Source: Ideonella livida (GTDB lineage Bacteria; Pseudomonadota; Gammaproteobacteria; Burkholderiales; Burkholderiaceae_C). From it: a DNA stretch of 64,000 nucleotides. The position numbers and the translations under genes are program-made. A model generated the notes under the pieces. That model saw only the letters and a list, made by a program, of their open reading frames with translations. It was not told the origin of the DNA and did not search any database. Of this stretch, positions 1 to 8,498 are shown one piece after another; position 1 is the first letter of the stretch; every line of letters starts with the position of its first letter. The stretch lies in contig NZ_JAAGOH010000010.1 of assembly GCF_010499455.1 (NCBI RefSeq), positions 91,553 to 155,552 on the forward strand, read 5' to 3'.

Positions 1-43
1 CGATGTCACGGTCAGAGACCCGGCGGCAGACACAGACGATCAT
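1..43 (-). CDS. bfd: Bacterioferritin-associated ferredoxin, N-terminal fragment cut by window edge
   Basis: Only the first 14 codons lie in the window; the reading frame runs off the left edge without a stop. They read MIVCVCRRVSDRDI, which matches the start of Bfd proteins: a Cys-x-Cys pair at residues 4 and 6 that would ligate the [2Fe-2S] cluster, followed by the conserved 'SD' turn. In known systems Bfd docks on bacterioferritin and supplies electrons that release stored iron. The bfr gene lies upstream on the same strand, separated by about 200 bp that hold a hairpin and a Fur-box-like palindrome, so bfd probably has its own iron-responsive promoter. No strong Shine-Dalgarno sequence is visible. 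Only the fragment length limits confidence. Confidence 0.8.
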   Translation of the reverse strand, partial: MIVCVCRRVSDRDI

Positions 44-93
44 GATGCGGCGCTGAGGTGGAGGTTCAGGATGACGCGCATCGTAGTAGAAAA

Positions 94-108
94 TGAGAAC
101 GCTTCTCA
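94..108 (-). promoter_or_regulatory. Fur-box-like palindrome upstream of bfd
   Basis: The sequence tgagaacgcttctca is a perfect inverted repeat (6-bp arms, 3-bp centre) in a local A/T-rich patch. It lies 51-65 bp upstream of the bfd ATG. Its form (TGAGAA/TTCTCA) resembles the TGATAAT/ATTATCA half-sites of Fur boxes, and bfd is a classical Fur-repressed gene. That it is a Fur operator is inference. Confidence 0.6.
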
Positions 109-137
109 ATCTCCCATATCTCCGGTAGGGAAATGAG

Positions 138-160
138 AACGGCTCGCAATGCGAGCCGTT
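138..160 (-). terminator. Perfect 10-bp hairpin downstream of bfr
   Basis: AACGGCTCGC and GCGAGCCGTT form a perfect 10-bp stem with a 3-nt loop, about 90 bp past the bfr stop codon. On the minus strand it is followed by TCTCATTTCCC, a weak T-rich tail. It would fit a bfr terminator that separates bfr from the Fur-box promoter of bfd. The T-tract is poor, so it may instead be a 3'-end stabilising hairpin. Confidence 0.5.
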
Positions 161-248
161 GTGCCGGGTGCGTTCGAAGGCCGGGCCCGGCGGGCCGCCG
201 GGCTGCAGGCCGCCCCGGTCAACCCGGGTGCAACCTGCCTGGCAGGGC

Positions 249-725
249 TCAGGACCCCTCGCCCATCTGCGATTGCAGCCAGTTCTGCTCACCCACCTGG
301 GCCACCAGACCGATCTGGGTCTCCAGGTCGTCGATGTGCTCCTCGGTGTCGTCCAGGATCTCCAGGAAGAGATCGCGCGAGACGTAGTCGCGGACCGATT
401 CGCAATGGGCGATGGCTTCCTTGAGCAGGGGATGGCTGCCCGTCTCGATCTTGAGGTCGCAGTGCAGCACCTCGACGGCGTTCTCGCCGATGTAGAGCTT
501 GCCCAGGTCCTGCAGGTTGGGCAGGCCGTCCAGCATGAGGATGCGCTCGATCAGCTTGTCGGCGTGCTTCATCTCCTCGATGGACTCCTCGTACTCGTGC
601 TTGGCACGCTTCATCAGGCCCCAGTTCTTGAGCATGCGGGCATGCAGGAAGTACTGGTTGATGGCGGTGAGCTCGCACTTGAGCTGAGCGTTGAGGAATT
701 CAATGACCTTGGCATCACCTTGCAT
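249..725 (-). CDS. bfr: Bacterioferritin (heme-binding iron storage protein)
   Basis: This 158-residue protein has the length and pattern of bacterioferritin, the 24-subunit cytoplasmic iron-storage cage. It retains Glu18, Glu51, His54, Glu94 and His130 of the di-iron ferroxidase site and Met52, the axial heme ligand between subunits. Position 127, a glutamate in E. coli Bfr, is threonine here (DDTEEH at 125-130). Counting without gaps from both the N-terminus and the YVSRD motif gives the same register. Such incomplete centres are known in 'alpha-type' subunits of two-subunit bacterioferritins. The ATG at 725 was chosen over an upstream in-frame codon because CAGGAG precedes it at good spacing and the protein then begins MQGDAKV, like E. 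coli MKGDTKV. The partner gene bfd follows on the same strand. Confidence 0.95.
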   Translation of the reverse strand: MQGDAKVIEFLNAQLKCELTAINQYFLHARMLKNWGLMKRAKHEYEESIEEMKHADKLIERILMLDGLPNLQDLGKLYIGENAVEVLHCDLKIETGSHPLLKEAIAHCESVRDYVSRDLFLEILDDTEEHIDDLETQIGLVAQVGEQNWLQSQMGEGS

Positions 726-848
726 GGGCGGCTCCTGAAGAGGGTTCTGAGGGGAACGGCGACAAGCCGTCCATGCTGCGATTGTCGGCAGTTCGGCACC
801 AGGGAGCCGTGAAAAGTCCCCAGGCGCGGCGGTAAACGCCAATGCGTG

Positions 849-3800
849 TCATTTGGCAGGCCGTGGCGCGCGGCGCCCCCATCGCCAGCCGCGCCAATGC
901 ACCAGGTCATCGACCACCGAGAACACCACCGGGATGACCAGCAGCGACAGGAAGGTGGAGGTGATCAGGCCGCCGATGACGACGATGGCCATGGGGGAGC
1001 GGAAGCTGGGATCCACCCCCACGCCCAGGGCAATGGGCAGCATGCCGGCCCCCATGGCGATGGTGGTCATGACGATGGGTCGGGCGCGCTTGCGGCAGCC
1101 GTCCAGCAGCGCGTCCCAGCGGGAGAGGCCGTGGTCCCGCCGGGCGATGATCACGTAGTCCACCAGCAGGATGGAGTTCTTGGTGGCGATGCCCATGAGC
1201 ATGATCATGCCGATGAGCGAGGGCATGGACAGGGCCGAGCGGGTGGCGAACAGCGCCAGGAATGCCCCTGGCACCGACAGCACCAGCGCCGCCAGGATGG
1301 TGACAGGCTGCACGAACTGGCCGAACAGCAGCACCAGCACGGCATAGATGCACAGCACCCCCGCCAGCATGGCCAAGCCAAAGCCGGTGAACAGCTCGCC
1401 CATGGCCTCGGCATCGCCCACGGAGCTGCGGCTGACGCCCGGGGGCAGTTCCTTCAGGCTGGGCAGGGCCAGCGCGGCGGCCTCCACCTCGCCCAGGGGC
1501 TGGCCGTTGAGCTCGATCTCGAAGTTGACGTTGCGCTGGCGGTCAAACCGGTCCACCTGCGCCGGACCGCTGGCCACCTCCAGACTGGCCACACTGGACA
1601 GCGGCACCATGCCACGGGCACCCGGCACGGGCAGGCGGCCCAGCAGGTCCAGGTCCTGCCGGGCGGCATCGGGCAGGCGCACCACCACCGGCACCTGGCG
1701 CTGCGGCAGGTTGAGCTTGGGCAGGGCCTGGTCGTAGTCGCCGCTGGTGGCCACGCGCAGGGTGTCGGCCACGGCGGCGGTGGTCACCCCCAGGTCGGCC
1801 ATGCGGGTGAAGTCCGGGCGGATGATCAGCTCGGGCCGCTGCAGGCTGGCGGTGGAGACCACGGCGCCGATGCCGGGGATGCCGCGCAGCTCGCGCTCGA
1901 CCTGGGCGGCGTGGCGGTTCAGGGCTTCGCCGTCCTCGCCGGCCAGCACCAGCTGGTACTTTTCACTGGAGCCGCCCAGACCCACCTTGACACGCGCGCC
2001 AGGCAGGGCCAGCAGCGCCTCGCGCAGTTGCGCCTCCACGGTCTGCTTGGACAGGCCGGGGCGGTCGTTGCGGTGGGTCAGGTTGAGGGTCAGCGTGGCC
2101 TTGCGGACGCTGCCGCCGGTGGACGGTGCAAAGGGATCGCCACCGGCGGAGCCGCCGCCGATGGCGGTGTAGATCTGCTTGACCTGCGGATGTGCAGCCA
2201 CCAGGCCGCGGGCCCGCTCGGCAGCGTCGAAGGTGTCGCGGAAGGTGCTGCCCGGGGGCAAGGTCAGCGTCACCTGGGTCTGCGACAGGTCATCGGGCGG
2301 GATGAAGCCCGAGGGCAGCAGCGGCACCAGCATGAAGCTGCCCACAAAGAACACCAGCGTGGCCGCGGCGGTGCGCCAGCGGTGGCGCAGGCAGGCGGCC
2401 GCCCAGCGCTCATAAACCACCAGCCAGCGCGGCGTGGCACCGGGCTCGGCCACCGGCCGCAGCATGTAGGCGGCCATCATCGGCGTGAGCATGCGCGCCA
2501 CCACCAGCGAGAAGAACACCGCCACCGCCGCCGTCCAGCCGAACTGCACGAAGAAGCGGCCGACGATGCCGGTCATGAACGCCGTGGGCAGGAACACCGC
2601 GATCAGGGTGAAGGTGGTCGCGATCACCGCCAGGCCGATCTCGTCGGCCGCCTCCATCGCCGCCTGGTAGGGTGTCTTGCCCATGCCCAGGTGCCGCATG
2701 ATGTTCTCGATCTCGACGATGGCATCGTCCACCAGGATGCCCACCACCAGCGACAGCGAGATCAGCGTCACCCCGTTGAGCGAGAAGCCCATGAGGTACA
2801 TGGCCCCGAAGGTGGGAATGATGGACAGGGGCAGCGCGGCCGCGGCCACGAAGGTGGCCCGCCAGTCGCGCATGAACAGCCAGACCACCAGCACCGCCAG
2901 CGCCGCCCCCTCGTACATCAGCTTCATCGAGCCGTCGAAGTTCTCCTGCACCGGGTCGACGAAATTGAACACCTCAGTGACGGTGATGTCGGGGTGCTCC
3001 TCGCGCAGGCTCTGCAGCGCCTGCCGCACGCCGGCTGCCACTTCCAGCTCGCCGGCGCCACGGGAGCGAGAGACTTCGAAGGCCACGGCGAGCTGACCGT
3101 CGATCAGCGCGGCCGAGCGCTGTTCGGCCACCGTGTCCTGAACGGTGGCGATCTGGTCCAACCGCACCCGCCGGCCGTCGGACAGGCTGATGTCCATGGC
3201 CGCCAGGGCCTCGGCCGAGCCCACGGCGGCCAGGGTGCGCAGCGACTGTTCGGCGCCGCCGACGTCGGCCCGCCCCCCGGCGGCATCCTGCTGGATGGCA
3301 CGCAGCTGGCGCGAGACATCGGCCGCGGTGGCGCCCAGCGCCAACAGGCGGCCCGGATCCAGCGTGACCTGCACCTCGCGGTTGACCCCGCCCACCCGGC
3401 TGACCGCCCCCACGCCCTTGACCGCCAGCAGCGCCTTGGTCACCGACTTGTCCACAAACCAGCTCAAGGCCTCGTCGTCCATGCGGCTGGAGGCCACCGT
3501 GTAGGTCAGGATGGGCTGGGCGGCCAGATCGAGTTTGCTGACGATGGGGTCACGCAGGTCGCCGGGCAGATCCGAACGCACCCGGGAGATGGCGTCGCGC
3601 ACATCGTTGACCGCCTCGGTCAGCGGCTTCTCCAGGCGGAACTCCACCGTCAGGGTGGCCATGCCATCCGAGAGCGTGGTGTAGATGTGCTTGACCCCCT
3701 GCAGCGTGGCGATGGAGTTCTCGAGCTTGCGGGCGACATCCACCTCCAGCTGCCCGGGGGCCGCCCCCGGCAGCGCCGCCGAGACGGTGACCATGGGCAG

Positions 3801-3923
3801 CTCCACATCGGGGAAGTTCTGCACCTTCATGGCTGCAAAGCCCAGCAGACCCGCCAAGGTCAGCAGCAGGAAAAAGAGCACCGACGGGGTCGGGTTGCGA
3901 ATGGACCAGGAGGAGACGTTCAT
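849..3923 (-). CDS. RND efflux pump inner-membrane transporter (HAE-1/AcrB-like)
   Basis: At 1024 residues this is a full-length resistance-nodulation-division transporter. TM1 spans about residues 12-31, the first porter loop runs to about 335, TM2-TM7 follow, and the second half repeats the layout. The proton-relay aspartates are visible as LVDDAIVEIEN (Asp399-Asp400), and the relay lysine of the second repeat is in MLMGIATKNSILLVDYV. Family members export drugs, dyes or other amphiphiles from the periplasm and inner-membrane leaflet using the proton gradient, as trimers joined to a fusion protein and an outer-membrane channel. The adaptor gene lies 42 bp upstream on the same strand. No outer-membrane factor gene follows; bfr is next. 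The substrate cannot be read from sequence. Confidence 0.93.
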   Translation of the reverse strand: MNVSSWSIRNPTPSVLFFLLLTLAGLLGFAAMKVQNFPDVELPMVTVSAALPGAAPGQLEVDVARKLENSIATLQGVKHIYTTLSDGMATLTVEFRLEKPLTEAVNDVRDAISRVRSDLPGDLRDPIVSKLDLAAQPILTYTVASSRMDDEALSWFVDKSVTKALLAVKGVGAVSRVGGVNREVQVTLDPGRLLALGATAADVSRQLRAIQQDAAGGRADVGGAEQSLRTLAAVGSAEALAAMDISLSDGRRVRLDQIATVQDTVAEQRSAALIDGQLAVAFEVSRSRGAGELEVAAGVRQALQSLREEHPDITVTEVFNFVDPVQENFDGSMKLMYEGAALAVLVVWLFMRDWRATFVAAAALPLSIIPTFGAMYLMGFSLNGVTLISLSLVVGILVDDAIVEIENIMRHLGMGKTPYQAAMEAADEIGLAVIATTFTLIAVFLPTAFMTGIVGRFFVQFGWTAAVAVFFSLVVARMLTPMMAAYMLRPVAEPGATPRWLVVYERWAAACLRHRWRTAAATLVFFVGSFMLVPLLPSGFIPPDDLSQTQVTLTLPPGSTFRDTFDAAERARGLVAAHPQVKQIYTAIGGGSAGGDPFAPSTGGSVRKATLTLNLTHRNDRPGLSKQTVEAQLREALLALPGARVKVGLGGSSEKYQLVLAGEDGEALNRHAAQVERELRGIPGIGAVVSTASLQRPELIIRPDFTRMADLGVTTAAVADTLRVATSGDYDQALPKLNLPQRQVPVVVRLPDAARQDLDLLGRLPVPGARGMVPLSSVASLEVASGPAQVDRFDRQRNVNFEIELNGQPLGEVEAAALALPSLKELPPGVSRSSVGDAEAMGELFTGFGLAMLAGVLCIYAVLVLLFGQFVQPVTILAALVLSVPGAFLALFATRSALSMPSLIGMIMLMGIATKNSILLVDYVIIARRDHGLSRWDALLDGCRKRARPIVMTTIAMGAGMLPIALGVGVDPSFRSPMAIVVIGGLITSTFLSLLVIPVVFSVVDDLVHWRGWRWGRRAPRPAK

Positions 3924-3965
3924 GGTGCGGGGTGGGCGTGGCGTTCTGGAGAGGGACGGCGCCGC

Positions 3966-5096
3966 TCAACGGCTGGCCGCGGCCTGCGGCGCGGCGGGAG
4001 AGCCCGACGGCAGCGCCGGGGCCTGTCCCACCACCTTGACCAAGTCGCCCTCGGTGAGGAAGGCGCCGCCCGCGGCCACCACCCGGGCCTGCGCGCCCAG
4101 CCCGGACAGGATCTCGACCTCACCGCCCAGGCGCCGGCCCACCTGCACCTTGCGGCTGCGCACCCGCTGGTCGGCCCCCACCTCCAGCACGTACTGGAAG
4201 CCGTCGCGGGCCACCAGGGCCGCCTGCGGCAGCACCAGTGCCGGGCGTTCGCCCAGCACAAACTCGCCGCGGGCATGCATGCCGGCCCGGGCGCCGCCCC
4301 CCGGCGCCAGGTCGACGTAGACCAGGCCTTGGCGGGTGGCAGGCTCCACCGTGGGCGCCACCTGCCGCACCGTCCCCGCCACCACCTCGCCCGACGGGGT
4401 CGTCAGGCGGGCCTTGAGGCCGGGCTTGAGACGGCCCAGCTCGGCGGCCGGCACCTCGGCCCGCCATTCCAGGCGCTCGCGGCGGATCAGGCGGAACAGC
4501 TCCTGCCCGGTGCCGGCATAGCCGCCCACCACCGCCAGCCGCGCGGAGATGACCCCGTCATCAGGCGCCAGCACCTGGGCCTGGGACAGGCGCAACTCGT
4601 CGGCCGCCAGCCTGGCCTTCACCGACTCCACCCGCGCTGCGGCGGTGGCCTCCGCGGTGTAGGCCTGTTGGGCCGCCTGCTGGCTGATGGCCCCGCCAGG
4701 GGCCAGCTCACGGGCCCGCGCAGCGTTGGCCCGAGCCTCGGCGGCCACGGCCTGCGCCTCGGCCAGGCCAGCGCGGGACTGGGCCAGGTCGGCCTGCAGG
4801 GTCTCGGTGGCCAGGCGGGCCAGCACCTGGCCCTTGCGCACCTTGTCTCCCACCTGCACCGCCACCTCCACCAGGCGACCGCCCGCGCCCTCAGCGGCCA
4901 CCACCGCCTCCTGCCAGGCGGCAATCACACCCGCCGCAGGCAGGGGCTGGGCCCACTGGGCCGTGGCGGGGGCGACGGTGGTGACCGTCAGGGCTGGCCG
5001 CGGCGGGGCGGAGGCCGGCTGCGCGGCGGCCGCCCCTCCCAGCAGCAGGACAAGGGCAAGAGCGAGCGGACGCAGGCGCAGGCAGGCAGCAGGCAT
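3966..5096 (-). CDS. RND efflux periplasmic adaptor (membrane fusion protein)
   Basis: This 376-residue protein begins with a signal peptide (MPAACLRLRPLALALVLLLG, cleavage near residues 24-28) followed by the barrel-sandwich hybrid half-motif GGRLVEVAVQVGDKVRKGQ, typical of HlyD/AcrA-like adaptors. A helical hairpin rich in Ala, Gln and Arg (about residues 80-140), the second lipoyl half and a beta-barrel domain follow. It would bridge the inner-membrane RND pump and an outer-membrane channel. The ATG at 5096 was preferred to upstream in-frame codons because it directly precedes the signal peptide. It is transcribed with the pump gene 42 bp downstream. There is no lipobox cysteine, so it is probably an N-terminally processed rather than lipidated adaptor. 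Confidence 0.9.
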   Translation of the reverse strand: MPAACLRLRPLALALVLLLGGAAAAQPASAPPRPALTVTTVAPATAQWAQPLPAAGVIAAWQEAVVAAEGAGGRLVEVAVQVGDKVRKGQVLARLATETLQADLAQSRAGLAEAQAVAAEARANAARARELAPGGAISQQAAQQAYTAEATAAARVESVKARLAADELRLSQAQVLAPDDGVISARLAVVGGYAGTGQELFRLIRRERLEWRAEVPAAELGRLKPGLKARLTTPSGEVVAGTVRQVAPTVEPATRQGLVYVDLAPGGGARAGMHARGEFVLGERPALVLPQAALVARDGFQYVLEVGADQRVRSRKVQVGRRLGGEVEILSGLGAQARVVAAGGAFLTEGDLVKVVGQAPALPSGSPAAPQAAASR

Positions 5097-5801
5097 GGCA
5101 GTGGCGTGGAGACGCCGGCCGCCGGCAAAGCCGACCAGGCCAGGCGTGGACAGGGGTGGAGAGGAAGGGTGAGCGCGCAGCACCCGGCACCGCCGTGGCC
5201 GCCCGTCGCCCCCTGATCGCCGATTATGAGCAAGCGGCGGCCCCAGGCACCGCGAACGGCGTGGACCGCCCCCACGCTCAACGCCGCCCGCCTGCCTTCG
5301 GGTCATCCCGCAGTCCCGGACGGCGGCGGGGCCACTCGGCCCGCGGGTGGACCCGCAGGGCTGGCCCAGGACGCCACAGCCGACGACGCGTGCCGGCTTG
5401 GCACGGCGTCACACCTGGCCCTGGCGGGAACCCCCGCCCGCCACCCCACCGGTGCGTCAGGCCGGACCGGCCGCGCTGCAACCTGAGCCAGGCGGCACAC
5501 CCGGGCCTGCGCCAACGCGCCACGCCGCTGTACCGCCTGCGCCAGGACGGCACCGCCACCGGTCCGGCCCGGTGCTGGCACGGCGCCTGCGATGACGCTG
5601 GGGTCGGACGGACCGTGCCACAAGCCGCCGCCCGCCCCGCTCCCAGCATCCCTGGGGGCCCGCCGGGTCCACCCCTGGCCCGACCCGCCCACAGCACCCG
5701 AGCCCGTCCCGCCCGGACGGCCACGCCACCCACGGGGCGCCGGCCGGGCCGCCTCCCCATTCCACCCACACGCACCTCGCGCCTCACTGGAGACAAGCAC
5801 C
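5097..5801. other. 705-bp divergent intergenic region between efflux operon and porin gene
   Basis: No convincing gene is seen here; open frames in both strands are Pro/Arg/Ala-rich and look like GC-driven noise. The only A/T-rich patch is near 5222-5228 and reads CATAAT on the minus strand, a possible -10 for the efflux operon, but no good -35 hexamer sits 16-18 bp from it. The region should contain promoters for both flanking transcription units. Confidence 0.5.
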
Positions 5802-6947
5802 ATGAAGCACCGCCTCGCCCTCACCGCCCTGGCCGCCGCCGCCACGCTCGCCACCCTGCCGGCCCAGGCCGCCGACTTCAAGGCCGGCGACTGGACCCTG
5901 AGCCTGGGCGGCATCGTCAACGCCTACTACACCAGCAGCAGCTGCAGCGGCGACGCCGTGGGGGGCCTGGCCCTGGGCGGACGCGCCCTGGGCTGCGGCG
6001 GTGCCGACAAGTCCACCACCATCGGCAACGGCCTGCTGCCCAACGTCATCAGCGTGGGCGCCAAGACCACGCAGGACGGCTATGACATCGGCGCCACCCT
6101 GATCATCGGCTCGGCCGTGTCCTCGGACTCCTCCATCGCCAACAACAGCAACGTCGACGTGCGCCAAGGCTTCCTGACCTTCGGCAACGCCAGCATGGGC
6201 ACCGTCAAGCTGGGCCGCGACTACGGCCTCTTCGGCGCCAACGCCATCCTGGGGGACATGACCCTGCTGGGCGCCGGCGCCACCGTCAACGCCACGCAGG
6301 CCAACCGGGTGACGCTGGGCCACATCGGCGCGGGCTACAGCTTCCTGGGCATGTATGGCCAGATGGCCTACACCACCCCGGCCCTGGGCGACTTCAGCCT
6401 CACCGCCGCCCTGGTCAGCCCGGTGGACGCCTACGCCAACGCCAGCGCGGTGGCCGGCAAGACGCCCCAGGTGCAGGTGCAGGGCACGCTCAAGCTGGGC
6501 AACGCCGGCAAGGCCTGGCTGGGGGTCAAGCAGCAGAAGTTCGAAGGCGCGGGCGGCGCCGACGGCTTCACCATGAACGGCACCGAGGTGGGGGTGTCCT
6601 ACACCGTGGGAGGCCTGGGCCTGCTGGCCAACTTGCAGCAGGGCAAGGGCCTGGGCCTGCTGGCCGACGGGGACAACGGCGACGGCAAGGGCAGCCACAC
6701 CCTGCTGCAAGCCACCTGGCAGGCCACCGCGGCCACCAAGCTGGGCCTGAGCCATGGCCAAAGCAAGCTCAAGGACCAGGTGGGCAGCAATGTGGAGACC
6801 AACACGGCCACCACCTTGGGCGTGTACCACGGCCTGACCAAGAGCCTGACCCTGGTGGGCGAGAGCACCCGCACCGTCTCCAAGGCCGCGGACGGCAGCG
6901 AGGCCCGCATGAACGGCCTGGCCCTGGGCGGCATCCTGTTCTTCTGA
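5802..6947 (+). CDS. Gram-negative general porin (OmpC/Omp32 type)
   Basis: The 381-residue product starts with a clear signal peptide (MKHRLALTALAAAATLATLPAQA) and mature residues ADFKAGDWTLSLGGIVNAYY, the first strand of betaproteobacterial trimeric porins. The rest alternates Gly/aromatic/hydrophobic strands with acidic or Gly-rich loops. It ends GLALGGILFF, with the C-terminal phenylalanine recognised by the BAM machinery. It would be an outer-membrane 16-strand barrel for passive diffusion of small hydrophilic solutes. GGAG precedes the ATG. A stop-proximal hairpin lies at 6954-6970. Two cysteines near residues 46 and 65 (SSSCSG and LGCGGAD) may form a disulfide in an early loop. Confidence 0.9.
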   Translation: MKHRLALTALAAAATLATLPAQAADFKAGDWTLSLGGIVNAYYTSSSCSGDAVGGLALGGRALGCGGADKSTTIGNGLLPNVISVGAKTTQDGYDIGATLIIGSAVSSDSSIANNSNVDVRQGFLTFGNASMGTVKLGRDYGLFGANAILGDMTLLGAGATVNATQANRVTLGHIGAGYSFLGMYGQMAYTTPALGDFSLTAALVSPVDAYANASAVAGKTPQVQVQGTLKLGNAGKAWLGVKQQKFEGAGGADGFTMNGTEVGVSYTVGGLGLLANLQQGKGLGLLADGDNGDGKGSHTLLQATWQATAATKLGLSHGQSKLKDQVGSNVETNTATTLGVYHGLTKSLTLVGESTRTVSKAADGSEARMNGLALGGILFF

Positions 6948-6953
6948 CCCGTC

Positions 6954-6970
6954 CCGGCCCACAGGGCCGG
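6954..6970 (+). terminator. Hairpin after porin gene
   Basis: CCGGCCC-ACA-GGGCCGG is a perfect 7-bp stem with a 3-nt loop, beginning 7 bp after the porin stop codon. It lacks a T-tract, so it may be an mRNA 3'-end stabiliser or a weak terminator. Confidence 0.4.
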
Positions 6971-7127
6971 AACCCATGGACCGGGAGGGTGTGGCATGCG
7001 GCTGACCCTCCCCCGGCTTGAGCCCGCGAGCGGGGCTGCCACCCGATTTCAGGCGGGTGGCCCTCCAGGACGGACGTCGTTGGGACTCCACCGGCCACCG
7101 GCAACGCCGGTTGCCTAAGATCGGGGC

Positions 7128-7790
7128 ATGTACCCCGCCTCCGCCCCCTCGCCGGCGCCAGCCGCCGCAGCCCTGCCCCCTGCCGCCGCCCTGCAACGCC
7201 TGGATGCGCTGATCACCCAGGGGGGACGGCGCCTGCTGGGCTTGGCCGGCCCCCCGGGGGCCGGCAAGAGCACCTTGGCCGAGGCCCTGCACCGGGCCCG
7301 CCCGCAGCACACCGTCATCGTGCCGATGGACGGCTTTCACCTGGCACAGGCTGAACTGGAACGGCTGGGACGTGCCGCGCGCAAGGGCGCGCCGGACACC
7401 TTTGACGCGGCTGGTTTTGTCCACCTGCTGCGCCGCCTGCGGCACGCCACCCCGGATGAGGTGGTCTACGCCCCCGCCTTCCGGCGCGAGATCGAGGAGC
7501 CGGTGGCCGGTGCCGTGCCGGTCCCCGCCACGGTGCCGGTGCTGCTGGTCGAAGGCAACTACCTGCTGCTGGAGGAGGGCGCCTGGGCTGGCGTGCGCCC
7601 CCTGCTGGACGCCTGCTGGTATGTGGGCGTGGACCCCGACTTGCGGGTCAGCCGCCTGGTGGCCCGCCACATCCACCATGGCCGCTCCCCCGAAGCCGCC
7701 GCCGCCTGGGTGGCCCGCAGCGACGAGGCCAATGCCCGGCGCATCGAGGCCAGCGCCCACCGCGCCGACTGGGTCTGCCCGCTGGACTGA
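7128..7790 (+). CDS. P-loop nucleoside/nucleotide kinase family protein (YggC/uridine-kinase-like)
   Basis: The 220-residue protein has a Walker A motif GPPGAGKST (residues 41-49), an IVPMDGFHLA segment that matches the substrate-binding loop of the phosphoribulokinase/uridine kinase/pantothenate kinase superfamily, and VLLVEGNYLLLEE, the Walker-B-like strand typical of the YggC group. A C-terminal HHGRSPEAAAAWVARSDE stretch resembles the lid. It probably phosphorylates a small sugar or nucleoside in the cytoplasm, but the substrate is unknown. It stands alone between the porin gene and fur, with no operon partner to suggest a pathway. The upstream ribosome-binding site is weak. Confidence 0.8.
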   Translation: MYPASAPSPAPAAAALPPAAALQRLDALITQGGRRLLGLAGPPGAGKSTLAEALHRARPQHTVIVPMDGFHLAQAELERLGRAARKGAPDTFDAAGFVHLLRRLRHATPDEVVYAPAFRREIEEPVAGAVPVPATVPVLLVEGNYLLLEEGAWAGVRPLLDACWYVGVDPDLRVSRLVARHIHHGRSPEAAAAWVARSDEANARRIEASAHRADWVCPLD

Positions 7791-7842
7791 AGCCCCCCCG
7801 GCCAGACGCGAGGCCCGGAGGGATAAGCAAACGCGAAACATT

Positions 7843-7860
7843 CCCATTTGCAATAATGGG
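7843..7860 (+). promoter_or_regulatory. Palindrome in the fur promoter region
   Basis: CCCATT-TGCAAT-AATGGG (6-bp arms, 6-bp spacer) lies 21-38 bp upstream of the fur ATG, in the only A/T-rich stretch of the gap. Its position suits an operator or -10 region. It does not match a Fur box well, so autoregulation is only a possibility. Confidence 0.35.
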
Positions 7861-7880
7861 CGCAGACCTCAGGATCGCCC

Positions 7881-8354
7881 ATGCCCCACACCCCCGTCGA
7901 ACGCAACGCCGCCGAGCTCAAGACCACCGGCCTGAAGGCCACCCTGCCCCGTCTGAAGATCCTGGAGGTGTTCCAGGACTCGTCGCAGCGCCACCTGAGC
8001 GCGGAAGAGGTGTACCGCGCCCTGCTGGCGCGCGATGCCGACATCGGGCTGGCCACCGTGTACCGCGTGCTCAGCCAGTTCGAGCAGGCAGGCCTGCTGC
8101 TGCGCAGCCAGTTCGACAACGACCGGGCGGTGTACGAGCTCAACGAAGGCGAACACCACGACCACCTGGTCTGCCTGCATTGCGGCAAGGTCGAAGAATT
8201 CCACGACCCGGTCATTGAAGGCCTGCAGCACCGCGTGGCCCAGGCGCGTGGCTTTGCACTGCGCGCCCACTCGCTGGCCCTCTACGGCCTGTGCGATGCG
8301 CCCGCCTGCCAGGCCCAGGCGGAGTCCGGCCGCGGCGCCCTCGGCTTGCGCTGA
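7881..8354 (+). CDS. fur: Ferric uptake regulator Fur
   Basis: The 157-residue protein has the Fur fold. The winged-helix DNA-binding half spans about residues 10-85 ([41 protein letters not shown]). The hinge [23 protein letters not shown] holds the regulatory-metal histidines and Cys98-x2-Cys101. The dimerisation half has a second cysteine pair, Cys138 and Cys143. With Fe(II) it represses iron-uptake and heme-uptake genes by binding 19-bp palindromes; three candidate boxes occur in this window (94-108, 9205-9223, 9389-9407). Length is close to the usual 140-160. AGGA precedes the ATG. Distinction from Zur or PerR rests on the close match to the betaproteobacterial Fur hinge and N-terminus. 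Confidence 0.93.
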   Translation: MPHTPVERNAAELKTTGLKATLPRLKILEVFQDSSQRHLSAEEVYRALLARDADIGLATVYRVLSQFEQAGLLLRSQFDNDRAVYELNEGEHHDHLVCLHCGKVEEFHDPVIEGLQHRVAQARGFALRAHSLALYGLCDAPACQAQAESGRGALGLR

Positions 8355-8402
8355 CCGCCGCACGGCGGGTGCCCCCTGCGCCAGGGGCCACCCGCCGCCA
8401 AA

Positions 8403-8498
8403 TCAGGCCTGCAGCGGCACAAACAGATAGACCGCCGCCACCACGGCCAGCACCAGGGCCCAGTCCAGGACGGCACGCAGACGGGTGTCGCGCCTCAT
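8403..8498 (-). CDS. Putative 31-residue single-span membrane protein
   Basis: The frame reads MRRDTRLRAVLDWALVLAVV and continues to a stop after 31 codons. A positively charged N-terminus (four Arg in eight residues) is followed by an uninterrupted hydrophobic helix of about 18-20 residues, a typical single-pass inner-membrane mini-protein. Its ATG overlaps the stop codon of the upstream 82-codon frame as ATGA, the usual sign of translational coupling. Family and function are not recognised. It would be the last gene of a three-gene set behind a Fur-box-like site at 9205-9223. Because it is so short, coding status rests on the coupling and the clean membrane segment. Confidence 0.5.
   Translation of the reverse strand: MRRDTRLRAVLDWALVLAVVAAVYLFVPLQA

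Noticed and set aside
846..5216. A 1456-codon open frame on the plus strand, antisense to the RND pump and adaptor.
   Set aside because: It is His/Gln/Gly/Arg-rich with no domain signal. Long antisense frames are expected opposite real genes at this GC content, and the minus-strand genes have clear motifs.
7843..7860. Fur box for autoregulation of fur.
   Set aside because: The arms CCCATT/AATGGG and 6-bp spacer do not match the 19-bp boxes at 9205 and 9389; kept only as an unassigned palindrome.
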